From NCBI GenBank assembly GCA_002439165.1, contig DJTE01000007.1, forward strand, positions 1 to 64,000: a stretch of DNA of 64,000 bases, read 5' to 3'. The DNA comes from Chryseobacterium indologenes (GTDB lineage: Bacteria > Bacteroidota > Bacteroidia > Flavobacteriales > Weeksellaceae). Both the position numbers and the translations under genes were made by a program. Within the stretch, counting starts at the first letter, position 1; each line of letters begins with the position of its first letter. The notes under the pieces are model-generated. The model saw only the letters and a program-made list of their open reading frames with translations. It was not told the origin of the DNA and made no database searches. Positions 1 to 9,681 of the stretch are shown piece by piece.

Positions 1-19
1 AAAAGTTTAAACAGGTTTA

Positions 20-27
20 TAATTTTG
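20..27 (+). promoter_or_regulatory. Probable -7 promoter element (TAatTTTG)
   Basis: The octamer TAATTTTG matches the Bacteroidota -7 consensus TAnnTTTG and ends 22 bases before the first ATG at position 50. No clear -33 TTTG is visible because the window starts here. Confidence 0.45.
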
Positions 28-49
28 TCTCAAGAAAATTAAGGAATAC

Positions 50-1348
50 ATGAAAAGATTATCTACCCTTGCAGCTGTACTGTTTTATATAATGACGGAT
101 GCGCAGTACTGCAGTCCTGCATTTCAATATGGGGCAGACAGTAATATGATTACCCACGTCAGCTTTGGAAACATCAGCAATACATCGCCGTTCCAGTCGG
201 GAACCACACCGGTATATGAAGATTTTACCTCAATATCCGCAGACCTGCAGGCAGGAAACAGTTATCCGATCTCTGTGAAAGGTCCTTCAAGTACATTTCC
301 AAGCGATGTTGTTGTGTTTATAGACTTCAACCGCAATGGTAACTTTAATGATGCCGGAGAAAGTTTTTACATCGGGAGACTGGGGGCTGCGAATCCTGCG
401 AATGCTTTTACAGTAACCGGTGCCATTATGATTCCCGCGAATGCTTCTTCAGGAGCTACCAGAATGAGGGTGCTTAAAAATAATAATACAGCAGCATATT
501 CTGATCCGGATGCTCCCAGCTCCATCAGTACGGCATGTGATACAAATTTAAGATCCGGTCAGGCAGAAGACTATACCGTTGTAATTTCAGGAAATAACAC
601 CGGTTTTCCGGCTCCTTATTGCGGAACTGAAAATATCAGTACGCAGACGGTAAGCGAAATAAGCAGGGTAGAGTTTGCAGGAAAGACCAATGACAGCAAT
701 ATCGACGGAAGCTCAGAAGTGCTGGAAAACTTCACAGACATTATATTTGATGTGAACAGGGGCGGCTCTTATCCTATTACAGTAACAGGTGGAACTCACG
801 GACAGACCACGGTTTCTGCTTATGCCTACATAGATTTTAACCACAATAACCAGTTTGATGCGGATGAAGCTTTTAACCTGGGATATTTGGACAATTCCGA
901 TCCTGTTGGTCATGGACAGTCAGGACTTACTTCAGGAACGATTGTCATTCCTTCTGATGCCTTATTGGGGCAAACCCGCTTCAGGCTGGTAAAAGCGTAT
1001 GAATCCAGTTCGTGGATGGGAACCCTTGAAAATCTTCCGTGTCCGTCAGGCTGGTTCATAGGGCAGGTAGAAGACTATACCGTCAATGTGCAGGCTGAAA
1101 ATCTTGCAACTGCGGAAGTCAGCGGAAAAGCTTCCGCAAAAATATTCCCGAACCCTACATCAGGTTCTTTAACCATAAGAACAGAAGAGAAACTTGAAAA
1201 ATATGAAATTTATGATCTGGCAGGCAGAAAACTATCGGAAGGAAACTCTGCTGATGTAAACATGTATGGGTTGGCAGCAGGAACATATCTGTTAAAGATT
1301 CATACCAAAGATCACAGGATTATAACGGAAAAAATTATAAAAAAATAG
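50..1348 (+). CDS. GEVED-domain secreted protein with T9SS type A sorting tail
   Basis: Extracellular or surface protein of 432 residues. A signal peptide occupies about residues 1-18. Two homologous domains follow, each ending in a GEVED-type motif: GQAEDYTV near residue 173 and GQVEDYTV near residue 342. Each also carries an acidic loop of the type VFIDFNRNGNFNDAGE, which resembles a calcium-binding loop. The last ~75 residues are a type A C-terminal sorting domain beginning KIFPNPTSG and ending in lysines, which would route the protein through the type IX secretion system. The substrate is unknown; GEVED domains are usually adhesive or accessory modules. It is monocistronic, with a promoter at 20-27 and a terminator after the stop. 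Confidence 0.9.
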   Translation: MKRLSTLAAVLFYIMTDAQYCSPAFQYGADSNMITHVSFGNISNTSPFQSGTTPVYEDFTSISADLQAGNSYPISVKGPSSTFPSDVVVFIDFNRNGNFNDAGESFYIGRLGAANPANAFTVTGAIMIPANASSGATRMRVLKNNNTAAYSDPDAPSSISTACDTNLRSGQAEDYTVVISGNNTGFPAPYCGTENISTQTVSEISRVEFAGKTNDSNIDGSSEVLENFTDIIFDVNRGGSYPITVTGGTHGQTTVSAYAYIDFNHNNQFDADEAFNLGYLDNSDPVGHGQSGLTSGTIVIPSDALLGQTRFRLVKAYESSSWMGTLENLPCPSGWFIGQVEDYTVNVQAENLATAEVSGKASAKIFPNPTSGSLTIRTEEKLEKYEIYDLAGRKLSEGNSADVNMYGLAAGTYLLKIHTKDHRIITEKIIKK

Positions 1349-1388
1349 ACACATATCTAATCATATCCATATCAATTTTTGTTTTTTT

Positions 1389-1423
1389 AACCGGCAGGCC
1401 ATATTCTGTCGGTTTTTGTTTTT
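1389..1423 (+). terminator. Rho-independent terminator after the GEVED gene
   Basis: A 9-bp stem with one G-T wobble (1389-1397 with 1406-1414) is followed by a T-rich tract. The rest of the gap to 1685 holds no supportable gene, only AT-rich sequence expected to contain the promoter of the next gene. Confidence 0.75.
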
Positions 1424-1685
1424 TACAGAGACTGAGATTGCCTGATATATCCGTATTTAAGAGACTTTTAACTAAAACAGTTTTATATTCCTTAATTGTT
1501 AAAAATATCCCCGTTATCTTTAACATTCGACCCTGAAATTATCAAAACTTTATATTGGTGAAATTTTTACCTGTTGAAAAATTGAACTTATTTTACAGAA
1601 AATTAAAAGCCGTGAATTCATGATCAGACCGCCAGTAAAGGCTTCTTACAATATTCTGTTCTGGTTTTAAAGGCTGATTTTTTTA

Positions 1686-2519
1686 ATGAAAAATAATAAC
1701 ATGAAGAAAACAGTATTAATGGCAGTGATGGCTGCCGGCTTTTGGGCCCAATCTCAGACCCACCGATTTATTTACGATGTCATTTACAAAAAAGATGCAG
1801 ATTCGGAAGTGCTTACCAAAGAAAATTTTCATCTGGATATTCATCCCGAAAAAGTAGAGTATTACCAGAGAGACTTCTTTATTGCAGATTCTCTGATTGC
1901 CAATAATCTTCAGTTTCCCAAAGATGCCAAACTGAATACTTCCACCATTATTTATCATAAAACAGGAAGTGAAAATTATGATGAATACGATCTTATGGAA
2001 AGTACTGTTTTAAAACTTCAGACCAAAGACTCTCAACAGTGGAAACTGACCGGGGAAAATAAAAAGGTGAAAGATCTCCTGCTTCAGAAAGCAACAACAA
2101 ACTATGGCGGAAGAGAATGGACGGCCTGGTTTGCCAAAGATATTCCGTTCCAGGAGGGTCCCTATAAATTCCATGGCCTTCCCGGACTTATCGTAGAACT
2201 TTACGATAGCAGGAACAATTATAAGTTTGAGCTGGTAAAATCTGTAAAGCTGGATAAACCGGTTAAAAACATGTTCATCGACATGTCGAAAGAAAGAAGT
2301 GTTCCGGTGACCTGGGAAAAATATAAAACAACGAAACTTACATTCTACGAATCTCCCGTTAACTTTATCAGGAACGGAGTGCAGAGCGATCAGTTTTTCC
2401 TGAACGACGGAACAAAAGTGAATACTGCCAATAGCCGGGAGATAAATGAAAGAGTGAGACAGAACATCAAACGATTCAATAATCCCATAGAACTTGACAA
2501 AAAGATCATGTATCCTTAA
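1686..2519 (+). CDS. GLPGLI family protein
   Basis: Secreted protein of 277 residues with the family-defining GLPGLI motif near residue 164, in the context FHGLPGLIVELYD. An N-terminal signal peptide is followed by SQT at the cleavage region. GLPGLI proteins are common in Bacteroidota and of unknown biochemical function; some are encoded beside TonB-dependent transport genes, but no such partner is adjacent here. A second in-frame ATG at 1701 would give a shorter, conventional signal peptide (MKKTVLMAVMAAGFW) and is equally plausible as the start. A hairpin follows the stop. Confidence 0.88.
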   Translation: MKNNNMKKTVLMAVMAAGFWAQSQTHRFIYDVIYKKDADSEVLTKENFHLDIHPEKVEYYQRDFFIADSLIANNLQFPKDAKLNTSTIIYHKTGSENYDEYDLMESTVLKLQTKDSQQWKLTGENKKVKDLLLQKATTNYGGREWTAWFAKDIPFQEGPYKFHGLPGLIVELYDSRNNYKFELVKSVKLDKPVKNMFIDMSKERSVPVTWEKYKTTKLTFYESPVNFIRNGVQSDQFFLNDGTKVNTANSREINERVRQNIKRFNNPIELDKKIMYP

Positions 2520-2522
2520 ATA

Positions 2523-2558
2523 AAAGGAGGTTGCCGAAAAAAGGTCAGCCTCTTTTTT
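2523..2558 (+). terminator. Likely terminator after the GLPGLI gene
   Basis: An imperfect GGAGG/CCTCT stem with a short A-rich loop is followed directly by a run of six T. It begins three bases after the stop codon. Confidence 0.55.
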
Positions 2559-2668
2559 ATACGTTTTAGATTTTCAATATATCTTCACATTCATGCAGTT
2601 TGAAGAATAGTTATGAAAATAATTCTTTGAAAAAGTAAATCATATGGATAAAATGATAATATAATTAA

Positions 2669-2676
2669 TATTTTTG
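2669..2676 (+). promoter_or_regulatory. -7 promoter element TAttTTTG with very short leader
   Basis: TATTTTTG followed by CAAA is a full match to TAnnTTTG and ends only 12 bases before the ATG at 2689, so the transcript would have almost no leader. No TTTG lies at the expected -33 spacing. Confidence 0.5.
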
Positions 2677-2688
2677 CAAAAAAAATTA

Positions 2689-3132
2689 ATGACAAAAATT
2701 ATTACCTTAGGCCTGCTATTAGTTAATGTTCTCCTAAGTGCACAGAAAGTTGAAATCAAAGGGGATAATGTTTTACTGGATGGTAAAGCTATTCTTAAGT
2801 CCGAGAAGATTAATGTTACACAATATTCATTTTATACATTAAATGGGGATGAAATATTAATGTTCAAAATTTTTGATAATGAAACCCCACAATATCATCA
2901 GGATGATTACTATGTTTTAAATTTTATTGAGGAGAAGAAGAAATTACAGTCCACTGATTTTTCTAAAGTAATTGCAGGTTTAGGAATGAATTCTAAAAAG
3001 AGTATGGAAAAATTGACCACATGGCTTTTAAAGGAAAAGGTTATTACACCTGAGGGAAAAGTAGACACTAACAGACTTGACGTTCTTATTGATAAATATG
3101 ATGAAAAAATTTTGGAAAGAACAATTAGATAA
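2689..3132 (+). CDS. Small secreted hypothetical protein
   Basis: I do not recognise the family. The ATG at 2689 gives 147 residues starting MTKIITLGLLLVNVLLSAQK, a clear signal peptide ending in the SAQ cleavage site frequent in this genome. A TTG five codons upstream lies inside the promoter box and is rejected as a start. The mature part is short, lysine- and acid-rich, with a pattern of alternating beta-strand segments (VEIKGDNVLLDGKAIL) and no cysteines. The base composition is more AT-rich than the flanking genes. It stands alone, between the GLPGLI gene and a convergent helicase gene. Probably periplasmic or surface-exposed. Confidence 0.7.
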   Translation: MTKIITLGLLLVNVLLSAQKVEIKGDNVLLDGKAILKSEKINVTQYSFYTLNGDEILMFKIFDNETPQYHQDDYYVLNFIEEKKKLQSTDFSKVIAGLGMNSKKSMEKLTTWLLKEKVITPEGKVDTNRLDVLIDKYDEKILERTIR

Positions 3133-3528
3133 GCTGCTTTGATGAATTGACCTGATACGGGGAATAATCAAAAAATAAGATTATTAAATTGGACACTATC
3201 CGATGAATGTAGAAGTTTTTAGCAGCTTCTTTTGATGCTAAATAAACTGATTTTATTACGACATCATCATTGAAAAAGATATTTTTCTTTTTGGGATGTT
3301 CCTGATTTTCCATTGATGTTTTTAATTAAATTACTGATATGTAGTATTTTGCGAGAGGAATTTCAATAACTGCAATCATTTCAACCCAAATACTCAAATA
3401 GAAAGGCATTAAGCAGGGATGCACGGAAAAGGCATTCCCTGGATAATGCCTTCTGCGAAAATACAATTCTTGCAGAGGATTCTCAAGATACTTCAAGGTA
3501 GCAAAGTCTTTTAGCCGGTCTCTTTTTA
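3133..3528. other. Intergenic stretch between convergent genes
   Basis: A 62-codon reading frame on the minus strand (3313 down to 3128) starts at an ATG with an A-rich leader. Its 3' end overlaps the preceding gene, it has no recognisable domain, and I do not call it. A short stem (GGCATT/AATGCC, 3432-3451) lies about 80 bases beyond the helicase stop codon but lacks a T tract. Nothing else is seen. Confidence 0.4.
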
Positions 3529-6500
3529 TCAGATCTTTGAATCCAGGATTTCCAGAAGATCATTTTTAGACAGTTTCTGAATACCCGTTCCGTCTGTTTT
3601 AAGGAGATTCCGGGCCAGTTCGCTTTTTTTCTTCTGTAAAGTGAGAATTTTTTCCTCAACGGTATTGGTACAGATCAGGCGGGCAGCAATAACGCTTTTC
3701 GTCTGTCCGATCCGGTAACTTCTGTCAATAGCCTGATTTTCTGCCGCAGGATTCCACCACGGATCCACCAGGTAAATATAATCAGCTTCCGTAAGATTCA
3801 GTCCTACACCTCCGGCTTTTAAACTGATCAGAAAAACACGGATCTCTTCATTCTCCTGGAAATTTTTTACAGTTTTGCCGCGGTTTTTTGTCTGTCCGGT
3901 GAGGTATTCAAAAGAGATATTCCGGTCTTCAAGTTCGGCCTTCAAAAGATCCAGCATCTCCGTAAACTGGGAGAATACAAGGATTTTATGTTCTTTTGAT
4001 TTACTTTCGATCTGCTCCATCAGTATTTCTGTCTTCACAGAATGCTCGCCGGAGTATCCCTCCTTCAAAAGAATAGGCGAGTTACAGATCTGTCGCAGCC
4101 GGGTCAGTCCGGTCAGAACATGCATACTGTTCCTGTTAAGGTCATCATCGTCATTAGCCGCAATAAATTCACGCAGTTCTCTTTCGTAAGCATCATAAAT
4201 TTTACGCTGTTCACTGTTCATTTCGCAGTAGATCACCATCTCTGTTTTCTCAGGAAGTTCTCTGGCAACCTGTTTCTTGGTTCTGCGGAGGATAAACGGC
4301 TGTATTTTCTGCTGAAGCTCCAAAGCGCGTTTGCTGTACTCAAATTTATCGATAGGAACTGCATAAATATCTTTGAAGTACTGTTTGCTGCCCAATAATC
4401 CGGGACAGGCAAAAGAAAGCTGACTGTAAAGATCAAACGTATTGTTTTCAATAGGGGTTCCGGTAAGAACAAACCTGTTCCTGGATTTCAGAAGACGGGC
4501 TGCTTTATACCGCTCGGAATCAGGGTTTTTAATCGTCTGCGATTCATCAAGGAAAATGCAGCTGAAATAAAAGCTCTTCAGAAAACGGATATCAGACAGC
4601 AGCATTCCGTAGCTGGTAAGCACAATGTCATAATCAGACATATGATCTGAAGTTTTTGGCCGGCCGGCACCATAATGCACCAGGACTTTTAAAGAAGGAG
4701 CAAATTTGCTGATCTCTTCCTGCCAGTTAAAAATAAGAGAAGTAGGAACCACTACAAGATGAGTCGCCTGGCCCCGTTTCTCCCTTTGAGAGAGAATAAA
4801 GGCAATGATCTGAACTGTTTTTCCAAGTCCCATATCATCAGCAAGGCATCCCCCGAAATTATACCCATCCAGAAAACTCAGCCAGTTCAGTCCGGCATGC
4901 TGGTAATCCCTTAATACAGCCTGTAATCCATCAGGAACAGAGATTTGAGGAATATTTTTAACGGAAGAGAACTGAAGGGAGTAGGAATCAATTTCCTGCT
5001 GTGCTTCAAGGCTTAATACATCTTTCTCAAAAAGCGCAGACACCTCGGTGAAATTGATTTTAGGGATTCTGAGCATTTCCTCATTAATTTCTCCTGCCTG
5101 AAAATAAGCCGAAATACGGTCAATCCATTCTTCAGGAAGAATACCGAGCGTACCGTCATCAAGCTGTACAAATTTGCTTTTGTTCCGGATGGCACGGTGC
5201 AGCTGCTTTAAGGCAGCGTCTTTTTCTCCGAAACTTACTTTAAGCTTGGCGTTGAACCAGTCCATTCCGCTGGTGATCCGGATATTGATCTTTGCCTTGT
5301 TGGGGTTGAGTTTATTGTTTTTGAGTTCATTAAAGCCCAATATCACAATACCTTCACTCTGCCAGGTTTCAAATGCAGTGAGGAACCAGTTTTCATCCAG
5401 GAATTTATCCCGGTGAAGGTAAAAATATTCATAACCGCTCATCTGCTCTTCAAACTCAGGATGCTGCTGCATAATCAGTGAGGTGAACCGGGCCTCAGCA
5501 TGTTCGTTCCTGTTGACCTTAAACGGATTTCCGTTCTGATCAGTATCAAAAAGCTGTTTTTTGGAATACACCGGAACCTCAGCCATGCCGTACTTCATAA
5601 CAGGAGTTATGGCAATATAATTTCCCTGCTCACGGAGATATATAATCCGTTCCGTATGATAGTTTTTTTCTTCAATCTGTGCCTGAGTTGCCTGCCGTAT
5701 GTAGCTGTAATTGATGTGAATGATCTGCTCAAGAGAAGAAAGAACCGTCTGCATAAATTCTTCGTATTTTGAAGCATGAACCAGCAGAATCTCATGATTG
5801 GCCTTAAAGAATTTAATGATCCTGAGCATATCCGGATGATCTGCAAAACTGAATGTATTATTGCTGTAAACAAAACATTCGTTCCGGAGGATTACATTCT
5901 TAAAAGGAACAGAAATATCATTGAAAACAAGCTCTCCCGTAATTTCATAAAAAGGATCTTTTTTAAAGACATTCAGCTGGATTTCAGCCTGCAGGATTTC
6001 AAGTTTTACAGGAACCAAAGACTTGGCCGACGGTGTTTCCGAAAGATCCCTGTCATGATAATACACATCCAGATTCAGTGGGTTACGAACGATCAGCCTG
6101 AGAGCTTCAAACTCCGACGCCGTGTAATCCTCATTATAATTATTCTGAAAAGAGGAAACCGCAGTATAAAATTTAACCTCAGAAGACTTTTCCGCTTTCC
6201 AGACCAGCTGCATGGCATCCACCGGATTTACAGGATTTTTAATCTTTCCGGCCTGAGTGATCTCTGTTTCCATAAGAGAAAAATTAAGATGATTATAATA
6301 GCGGTGCCTGCCAATGACCAGTATTTTCTTCCGGTCTGTTTCCCGGAGAGCCAACCCTTCAATAACTGAAGAATGCTGCGGCAGCAAATGTTGTTTAAAA
6401 GTCTGATCATCTATTGGCAGCATTTCTTTAATTCTGGGATGCGCCTCAATTTTTCCGTCAAGATATTCAATGCGGAAATAAATATCAAGATCAGGCTCAC

Positions 6501-6867
6501 GGTCCAATCCGTAAATTTTTGCTTTGGAAAGAAGCAGCTTTCTACGGATGAAGGGATCAAAAAAAATCTTAAAGTTATGGACTTCTAAAATACTGTGAAT
6601 GACCTCTGCCTGATGCTCACAGAGTTTATTGTGTGTATTGTGACAGGTGCAGGTACTCACCACAGAATTACCGATCTGGCTGACAGAAACAGAAGGGAAG
6701 TCCTGAAGACTTCTTTTGGTAAATACTCCCGCATTATTTTCAATGGCAAGCGGATAAATATCATGAAATTCTCTGATCTCTATAAATGCACTGCTTCCGG
6801 TATGCTTCAGAAGATCATATACGGAAAGTGTACTGATATTGGTGTTTTCAAGAATATAGGCTGCCAT
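3529..6867 (-). CDS. SWIM zinc finger / SNF2-family helicase
   Basis: DNA-dependent ATPase of 1112 residues from the ATG at 6867. An upstream in-frame start at 7026 would add 53 residues with no domain character, so it is rejected. An N-terminal SWIM-type zinc site reads CTCHNTHNKLCEH (near residue 70). A long linker domain follows, then the SNF2 ATPase: Walker A DDMGLGKT, motif II DESQ (DEAQ/DEAH is usual), motif III LTGTPIENN. The C-terminal helicase lobe has GGVGLNLTEADYIYLVDPWWNPA and a QAIDRSYRIGQ arginine-finger motif. This is the bacterial RapA/HepA-like SNF2 group, proposed to remodel nucleic acid-protein complexes. Its role in this cell is unknown. It is monocistronic and divergent from the next gene. 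Confidence 0.9.
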   Translation of the reverse strand: MAAYILENTNISTLSVYDLLKHTGSSAFIEIREFHDIYPLAIENNAGVFTKRSLQDFPSVSVSQIGNSVVSTCTCHNTHNKLCEHQAEVIHSILEVHNFKIFFDPFIRRKLLLSKAKIYGLDREPDLDIYFRIEYLDGKIEAHPRIKEMLPIDDQTFKQHLLPQHSSVIEGLALRETDRKKILVIGRHRYYNHLNFSLMETEITQAGKIKNPVNPVDAMQLVWKAEKSSEVKFYTAVSSFQNNYNEDYTASEFEALRLIVRNPLNLDVYYHDRDLSETPSAKSLVPVKLEILQAEIQLNVFKKDPFYEITGELVFNDISVPFKNVILRNECFVYSNNTFSFADHPDMLRIIKFFKANHEILLVHASKYEEFMQTVLSSLEQIIHINYSYIRQATQAQIEEKNYHTERIIYLREQGNYIAITPVMKYGMAEVPVYSKKQLFDTDQNGNPFKVNRNEHAEARFTSLIMQQHPEFEEQMSGYEYFYLHRDKFLDENWFLTAFETWQSEGIVILGFNELKNNKLNPNKAKINIRITSGMDWFNAKLKVSFGEKDAALKQLHRAIRNKSKFVQLDDGTLGILPEEWIDRISAYFQAGEINEEMLRIPKINFTEVSALFEKDVLSLEAQQEIDSYSLQFSSVKNIPQISVPDGLQAVLRDYQHAGLNWLSFLDGYNFGGCLADDMGLGKTVQIIAFILSQREKRGQATHLVVVPTSLIFNWQEEISKFAPSLKVLVHYGAGRPKTSDHMSDYDIVLTSYGMLLSDIRFLKSFYFSCIFLDESQTIKNPDSERYKAARLLKSRNRFVLTGTPIENNTFDLYSQLSFACPGLLGSKQYFKDIYAVPIDKFEYSKRALELQQKIQPFILRRTKKQVARELPEKTEMVIYCEMNSEQRKIYDAYERELREFIAANDDDDLNRNSMHVLTGLTRLRQICNSPILLKEGYSGEHSVKTEILMEQIESKSKEHKILVFSQFTEMLDLLKAELEDRNISFEYLTGQTKNRGKTVKNFQENEEIRVFLISLKAGGVGLNLTEADYIYLVDPWWNPAAENQAIDRSYRIGQTKSVIAARLICTNTVEEKILTLQKKKSELARNLLKTDGTGIQKLSKNDLLEILDSKI

Positions 6868-7145
6868 AATGATCAGCAAACTTACAAAAAACGACTGGAA
6901 ATAAAGAACAGAATAGAAATTCGGCTTTGAACAGCTGTAAAAAAAACGGCAGAAACACCGCTGAGCTTCAGACAATCGTTCAGCTAAAGGATAATCTGAT
7001 CTTGGAAGATGAAAAGTGATATGCAAAGTATACTAAATAAAAACGATATATTTCTGATACGGATACAATATAGAGATAATTTGCATTATATTTATAAACC
7101 CATTCAATTCAATAACGAAAAGAATCAAAAGGGAATATAATTTTC

Positions 7146-8204
7146 ATGACAAGTAAAATAATAGGAGTAGGAAACTATATTCCGCCGGAAACCATCACTA
7201 ATTTATTTTTTGATCAGCACCATTTTATCAATAAAAGCGGTGAATCATTAAAAGAGACTAATGCTGTCATTGCCCAAAAGCTTAAAGAGATCACAGGAAT
7301 TGAAGAGAGGAGATATGCCTCCAGCCATCAGGTAACTTCAGATTTGGGATTTATAGCTGCGAAACAGGCGATAGAAGATTCAAAGATAGATCCTGAAACT
7401 TTGGATTATATCATATTTGCCCATAACTTCGGAGATGTCCGTTTCGGGACTGTTCAGTCAGATACCGTTCCAAGCCTGGCTGCCAGAGTAAAACATCTTT
7501 TAAAGATTAAAAATAACTTCTGTGTGGCCTATGATGTGCTTTTCGGATGCCCCGGATGGATAGAAGGGGTAATACAGGCCAATGCCTTTATCAAATCAGG
7601 AATTGCTAAGCGCTGTCTGGTGATTGGTGCTGAAACTCTTTCCAGGGTGGTAGATATTCATGACAGAGACAGTATGATCTATGCTGACGGTGCCGGCGCT
7701 GTTATACTGGAAGCCTGTAATAATGAGAGCGGTATACAGTCGCACCTGTCTGCCTCCTATACTCTCAACGAAAAAGATTATCTGTATTTCGGAAAATCAT
7801 ACAATAATGAAAGCTGTCCCGATACAAAATACATCAAGATGGATGGCCGGAAAATCTATGAGTTTGCCCTGGTCAACGTACCGGAAGCTATGAAACTGTG
7901 TCTTGAAAAAAGCGGTTTCTCAATTGATGATGTCAATAAGATCATTATTCATCAGGCCAATGAAAAAATGGATGAAGCTATTGTAAAGCGTTTTTATCAG
8001 CTTCATAACAGACCGATGCCGGAAAATATTATGCCGATGGTTATTGAAAAATTAGGAAACAGCAGCGTTGCGACCATTCCTTCTCTTCTGAAGATGATTT
8101 TAAACGGGGAGCTTCCTTCTCATAAGATCCGGAGAGATGAGGTGGTTTTATTTGCGTCTGTTGGAGCAGGAATGAATATTAACGCATTTGTATATAAATT
8201 CTGA
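7146..8204 (+). CDS. 3-oxoacyl-ACP synthase III-like (KAS III family) protein
   Basis: Thiolase-fold condensing enzyme of 352 residues. The catalytic triad of the KAS III family is intact: Cys135 in FGCPGW, His269 in IIIHQAN and Asn305 in LGNSS. The glycine-rich C-terminus (SVGAGMNINAFVY) is present. KAS III enzymes join an acyl-CoA to malonyl-ACP; relatives also make beta-hydroxy acids, alkyl quinolones or olefins, so the substrate cannot be read from sequence. It is not in a fatty-acid gene cluster, so it is less likely to be the housekeeping FabH. A strong terminator follows. Confidence 0.85.
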   Translation: MTSKIIGVGNYIPPETITNLFFDQHHFINKSGESLKETNAVIAQKLKEITGIEERRYASSHQVTSDLGFIAAKQAIEDSKIDPETLDYIIFAHNFGDVRFGTVQSDTVPSLAARVKHLLKIKNNFCVAYDVLFGCPGWIEGVIQANAFIKSGIAKRCLVIGAETLSRVVDIHDRDSMIYADGAGAVILEACNNESGIQSHLSASYTLNEKDYLYFGKSYNNESCPDTKYIKMDGRKIYEFALVNVPEAMKLCLEKSGFSIDDVNKIIIHQANEKMDEAIVKRFYQLHNRPMPENIMPMVIEKLGNSSVATIPSLLKMILNGELPSHKIRRDEVVLFASVGAGMNINAFVYKF

Positions 8205-8238
8205 CCTGCTGAAAAAAGAATATATTTTTTTGCCATAT

Positions 8239-8277
8239 CCGGGACTGTTTTTCTAGGCAGTCCCGGTGTTTTTTTTT
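8239..8277 (+). terminator. Strong rho-independent terminator after the KAS III gene
   Basis: A perfect 9-bp GC-rich stem (CCGGGACTG with CAGTCCCGG) with a 10-base loop is followed by TGTTTTTTTTT. Confidence 0.9.
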
Positions 8278-8377
8278 ACCCATAGTGATATCATTGCTCA
8301 TTCTCCATAAAATAAAGTTTTCTTCTGATAAAAAAAATACCTGAATTCCGGTATAAAAAAATCCTTTTTTTTAAGGA

Positions 8378-8409
8378 TTGATTGGTAGCTGAGGTAAAAT
8401 ATAGATTTG
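8378..8409 (+). promoter_or_regulatory. Promoter for the second T9SS cargo gene
   Basis: The -7 box TAGATTTG (8402-8409) is a full TAnnTTTG match. TTG triplets at 8378-8380 and 8382-8384 lie 21 and 17 bases upstream, at the usual -33 distance. Confidence 0.55.
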
Positions 8410-8457
8410 TAATAAAAAAAACACTTCATTATAAATCACTTCAGTAAACTTAAAAAA

Positions 8458-9453
8458 ATGAAAAAGCTAAACTTTATTTTATTTGTTTTTATCGGGGTTT
8501 TGGGGTATGCCCAGCCATCGATAACAAGGGCAGGGGTAGACCGTACCAACGTTCCGGTTACCTTCCGTTCTGATGATTTTACAGCAACCTCGATCAGTGC
8601 AGGACCGGCGGGAGCAAATATTACCTGGAACTTTTCTGCATACAGCGGGGTAAATGTTGTTACAACCACTACCAATGCCTGCCCGGGTCAGGCCAACTGC
8701 TTCAGGTTTCCCGCAGCCAACAGGATAACCAAGCCGTCACAGGCAGAAGTATATGATTTCAGTTCCATGACGGATACTGAAGCAACTATGCTTGGATCTT
8801 ATTTTGGCCCGGCAATGGGAGAGGGAACCTCAACCTATACCGATCCTTTGATTGAGTATAAGTTTCCGATTACCTATCTTCAGCAGTTTGATGATAACTA
8901 TCAGTTTAACGTGGTTTCTGCTGCCACCAATACCAGTGAATCGGGGCAGGTGTCATTTACGGCCGATGCTTATGGAACTGTTATTACTCCTGTGGGAACT
9001 TTTTCCAATGTAATAAGAGTGAAAAGAATGAGAACGGCTACGCAGACTATGCCCGGATCTTTACAGGCCAGTTATACAAATGAATCTTATCAGTGGATCA
9101 GCCAGAATGAAGGGGTTGTATTGAGCTTTGCGATTAATTCTTTTACTTTTAACGGAACAACCAATACTACAAAATCATTATCTTACCTTGTTCCCGGAGC
9201 TTTATCTACTGCAGAAACAGATAACAGGCAGGCGGATATTTCAGTCTATCCGAATCCGGGTGAAGATAGGGTTACTTTAAAATCAAAAGAAGAGATTAAA
9301 AAGATAACGGTGAATTCTCTGGATGGAAAAACTGTTCTGACAGCAGAAAACAACAGAAGTATCGATATTTCAGGACTGCCTAAAGGAGTTTATATCTTAC
9401 AGGGAACTTTCAGGAACGGAACTTCCGTATCGAAAAAAATAATTAAAAAATAA
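8458..9453 (+). CDS. Secreted protein with T9SS type A sorting tail
   Basis: Protein of 331 residues with signal peptide MKKLNFILFVFIGVLGYAQ. The mature region is a single beta-rich domain of roughly 230 residues that I cannot assign. It contains one cysteine pair (residues 75 and 81), possibly a disulphide. The final ~75 residues are a type A sorting domain (SVYPNPGEDRVTL ... GVYILQG ... IIKK), so the protein should be exported by the T9SS and released or anchored at the cell surface. The gene is monocistronic with its own promoter. Confidence 0.85.
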   Translation: MKKLNFILFVFIGVLGYAQPSITRAGVDRTNVPVTFRSDDFTATSISAGPAGANITWNFSAYSGVNVVTTTTNACPGQANCFRFPAANRITKPSQAEVYDFSSMTDTEATMLGSYFGPAMGEGTSTYTDPLIEYKFPITYLQQFDDNYQFNVVSAATNTSESGQVSFTADAYGTVITPVGTFSNVIRVKRMRTATQTMPGSLQASYTNESYQWISQNEGVVLSFAINSFTFNGTTNTTKSLSYLVPGALSTAETDNRQADISVYPNPGEDRVTLKSKEEIKKITVNSLDGKTVLTAENNRSIDISGLPKGVYILQGTFRNGTSVSKKIIKK

Positions 9454-9604
9454 GGTGGAATTTTACATATCAGAAATGAAACTGTCTGAAGCTGAAAATA
9501 GAAATTTTGTATTCGATTGTGGGACAGATCGGGATTGAATGATCCTTTACATAAAAATTTCAGGTCAGAGATCTGAGGCTTCAGTAAGTGATTTTTAGAG
9601 AGAC

Positions 9605-9632
9605 AGGGCCGTTGGAATATTTCAACGGCCCT
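9605..9632. terminator. Stem-loop between convergent genes
   Basis: A perfect 10-bp stem (AGGGCCGTTG with CAACGGCCCT) and 8-base loop lies between the convergent T9SS cargo gene and the YcaQ-like gene. Neither side has a strong T tract, so termination is likely but not certain. Confidence 0.55.
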
Positions 9633-9681
9633 GCGTATTTCAATGAAGGCATTCCAAGATGTTAAGAGCTTTAAACCGGCT

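Noticed and set aside
1335..1526. 63-codon minus-strand frame after the first gene
   Set aside because: It overlaps the end of the GEVED gene and runs through its terminator, with no recognisable domain or leader.
5776..6369. 197-codon plus-strand frame inside the SNF2 gene
   Set aside because: It is antisense to a complete, well-supported helicase gene, has no domain, and its composition is that of a reverse-frame shadow.
7146..8204. Assignment as housekeeping fabH
   Set aside because: The catalytic triad is intact, but there is no neighbouring fatty-acid gene and the protein differs in length and loops from typical FabH, so only the family is called.
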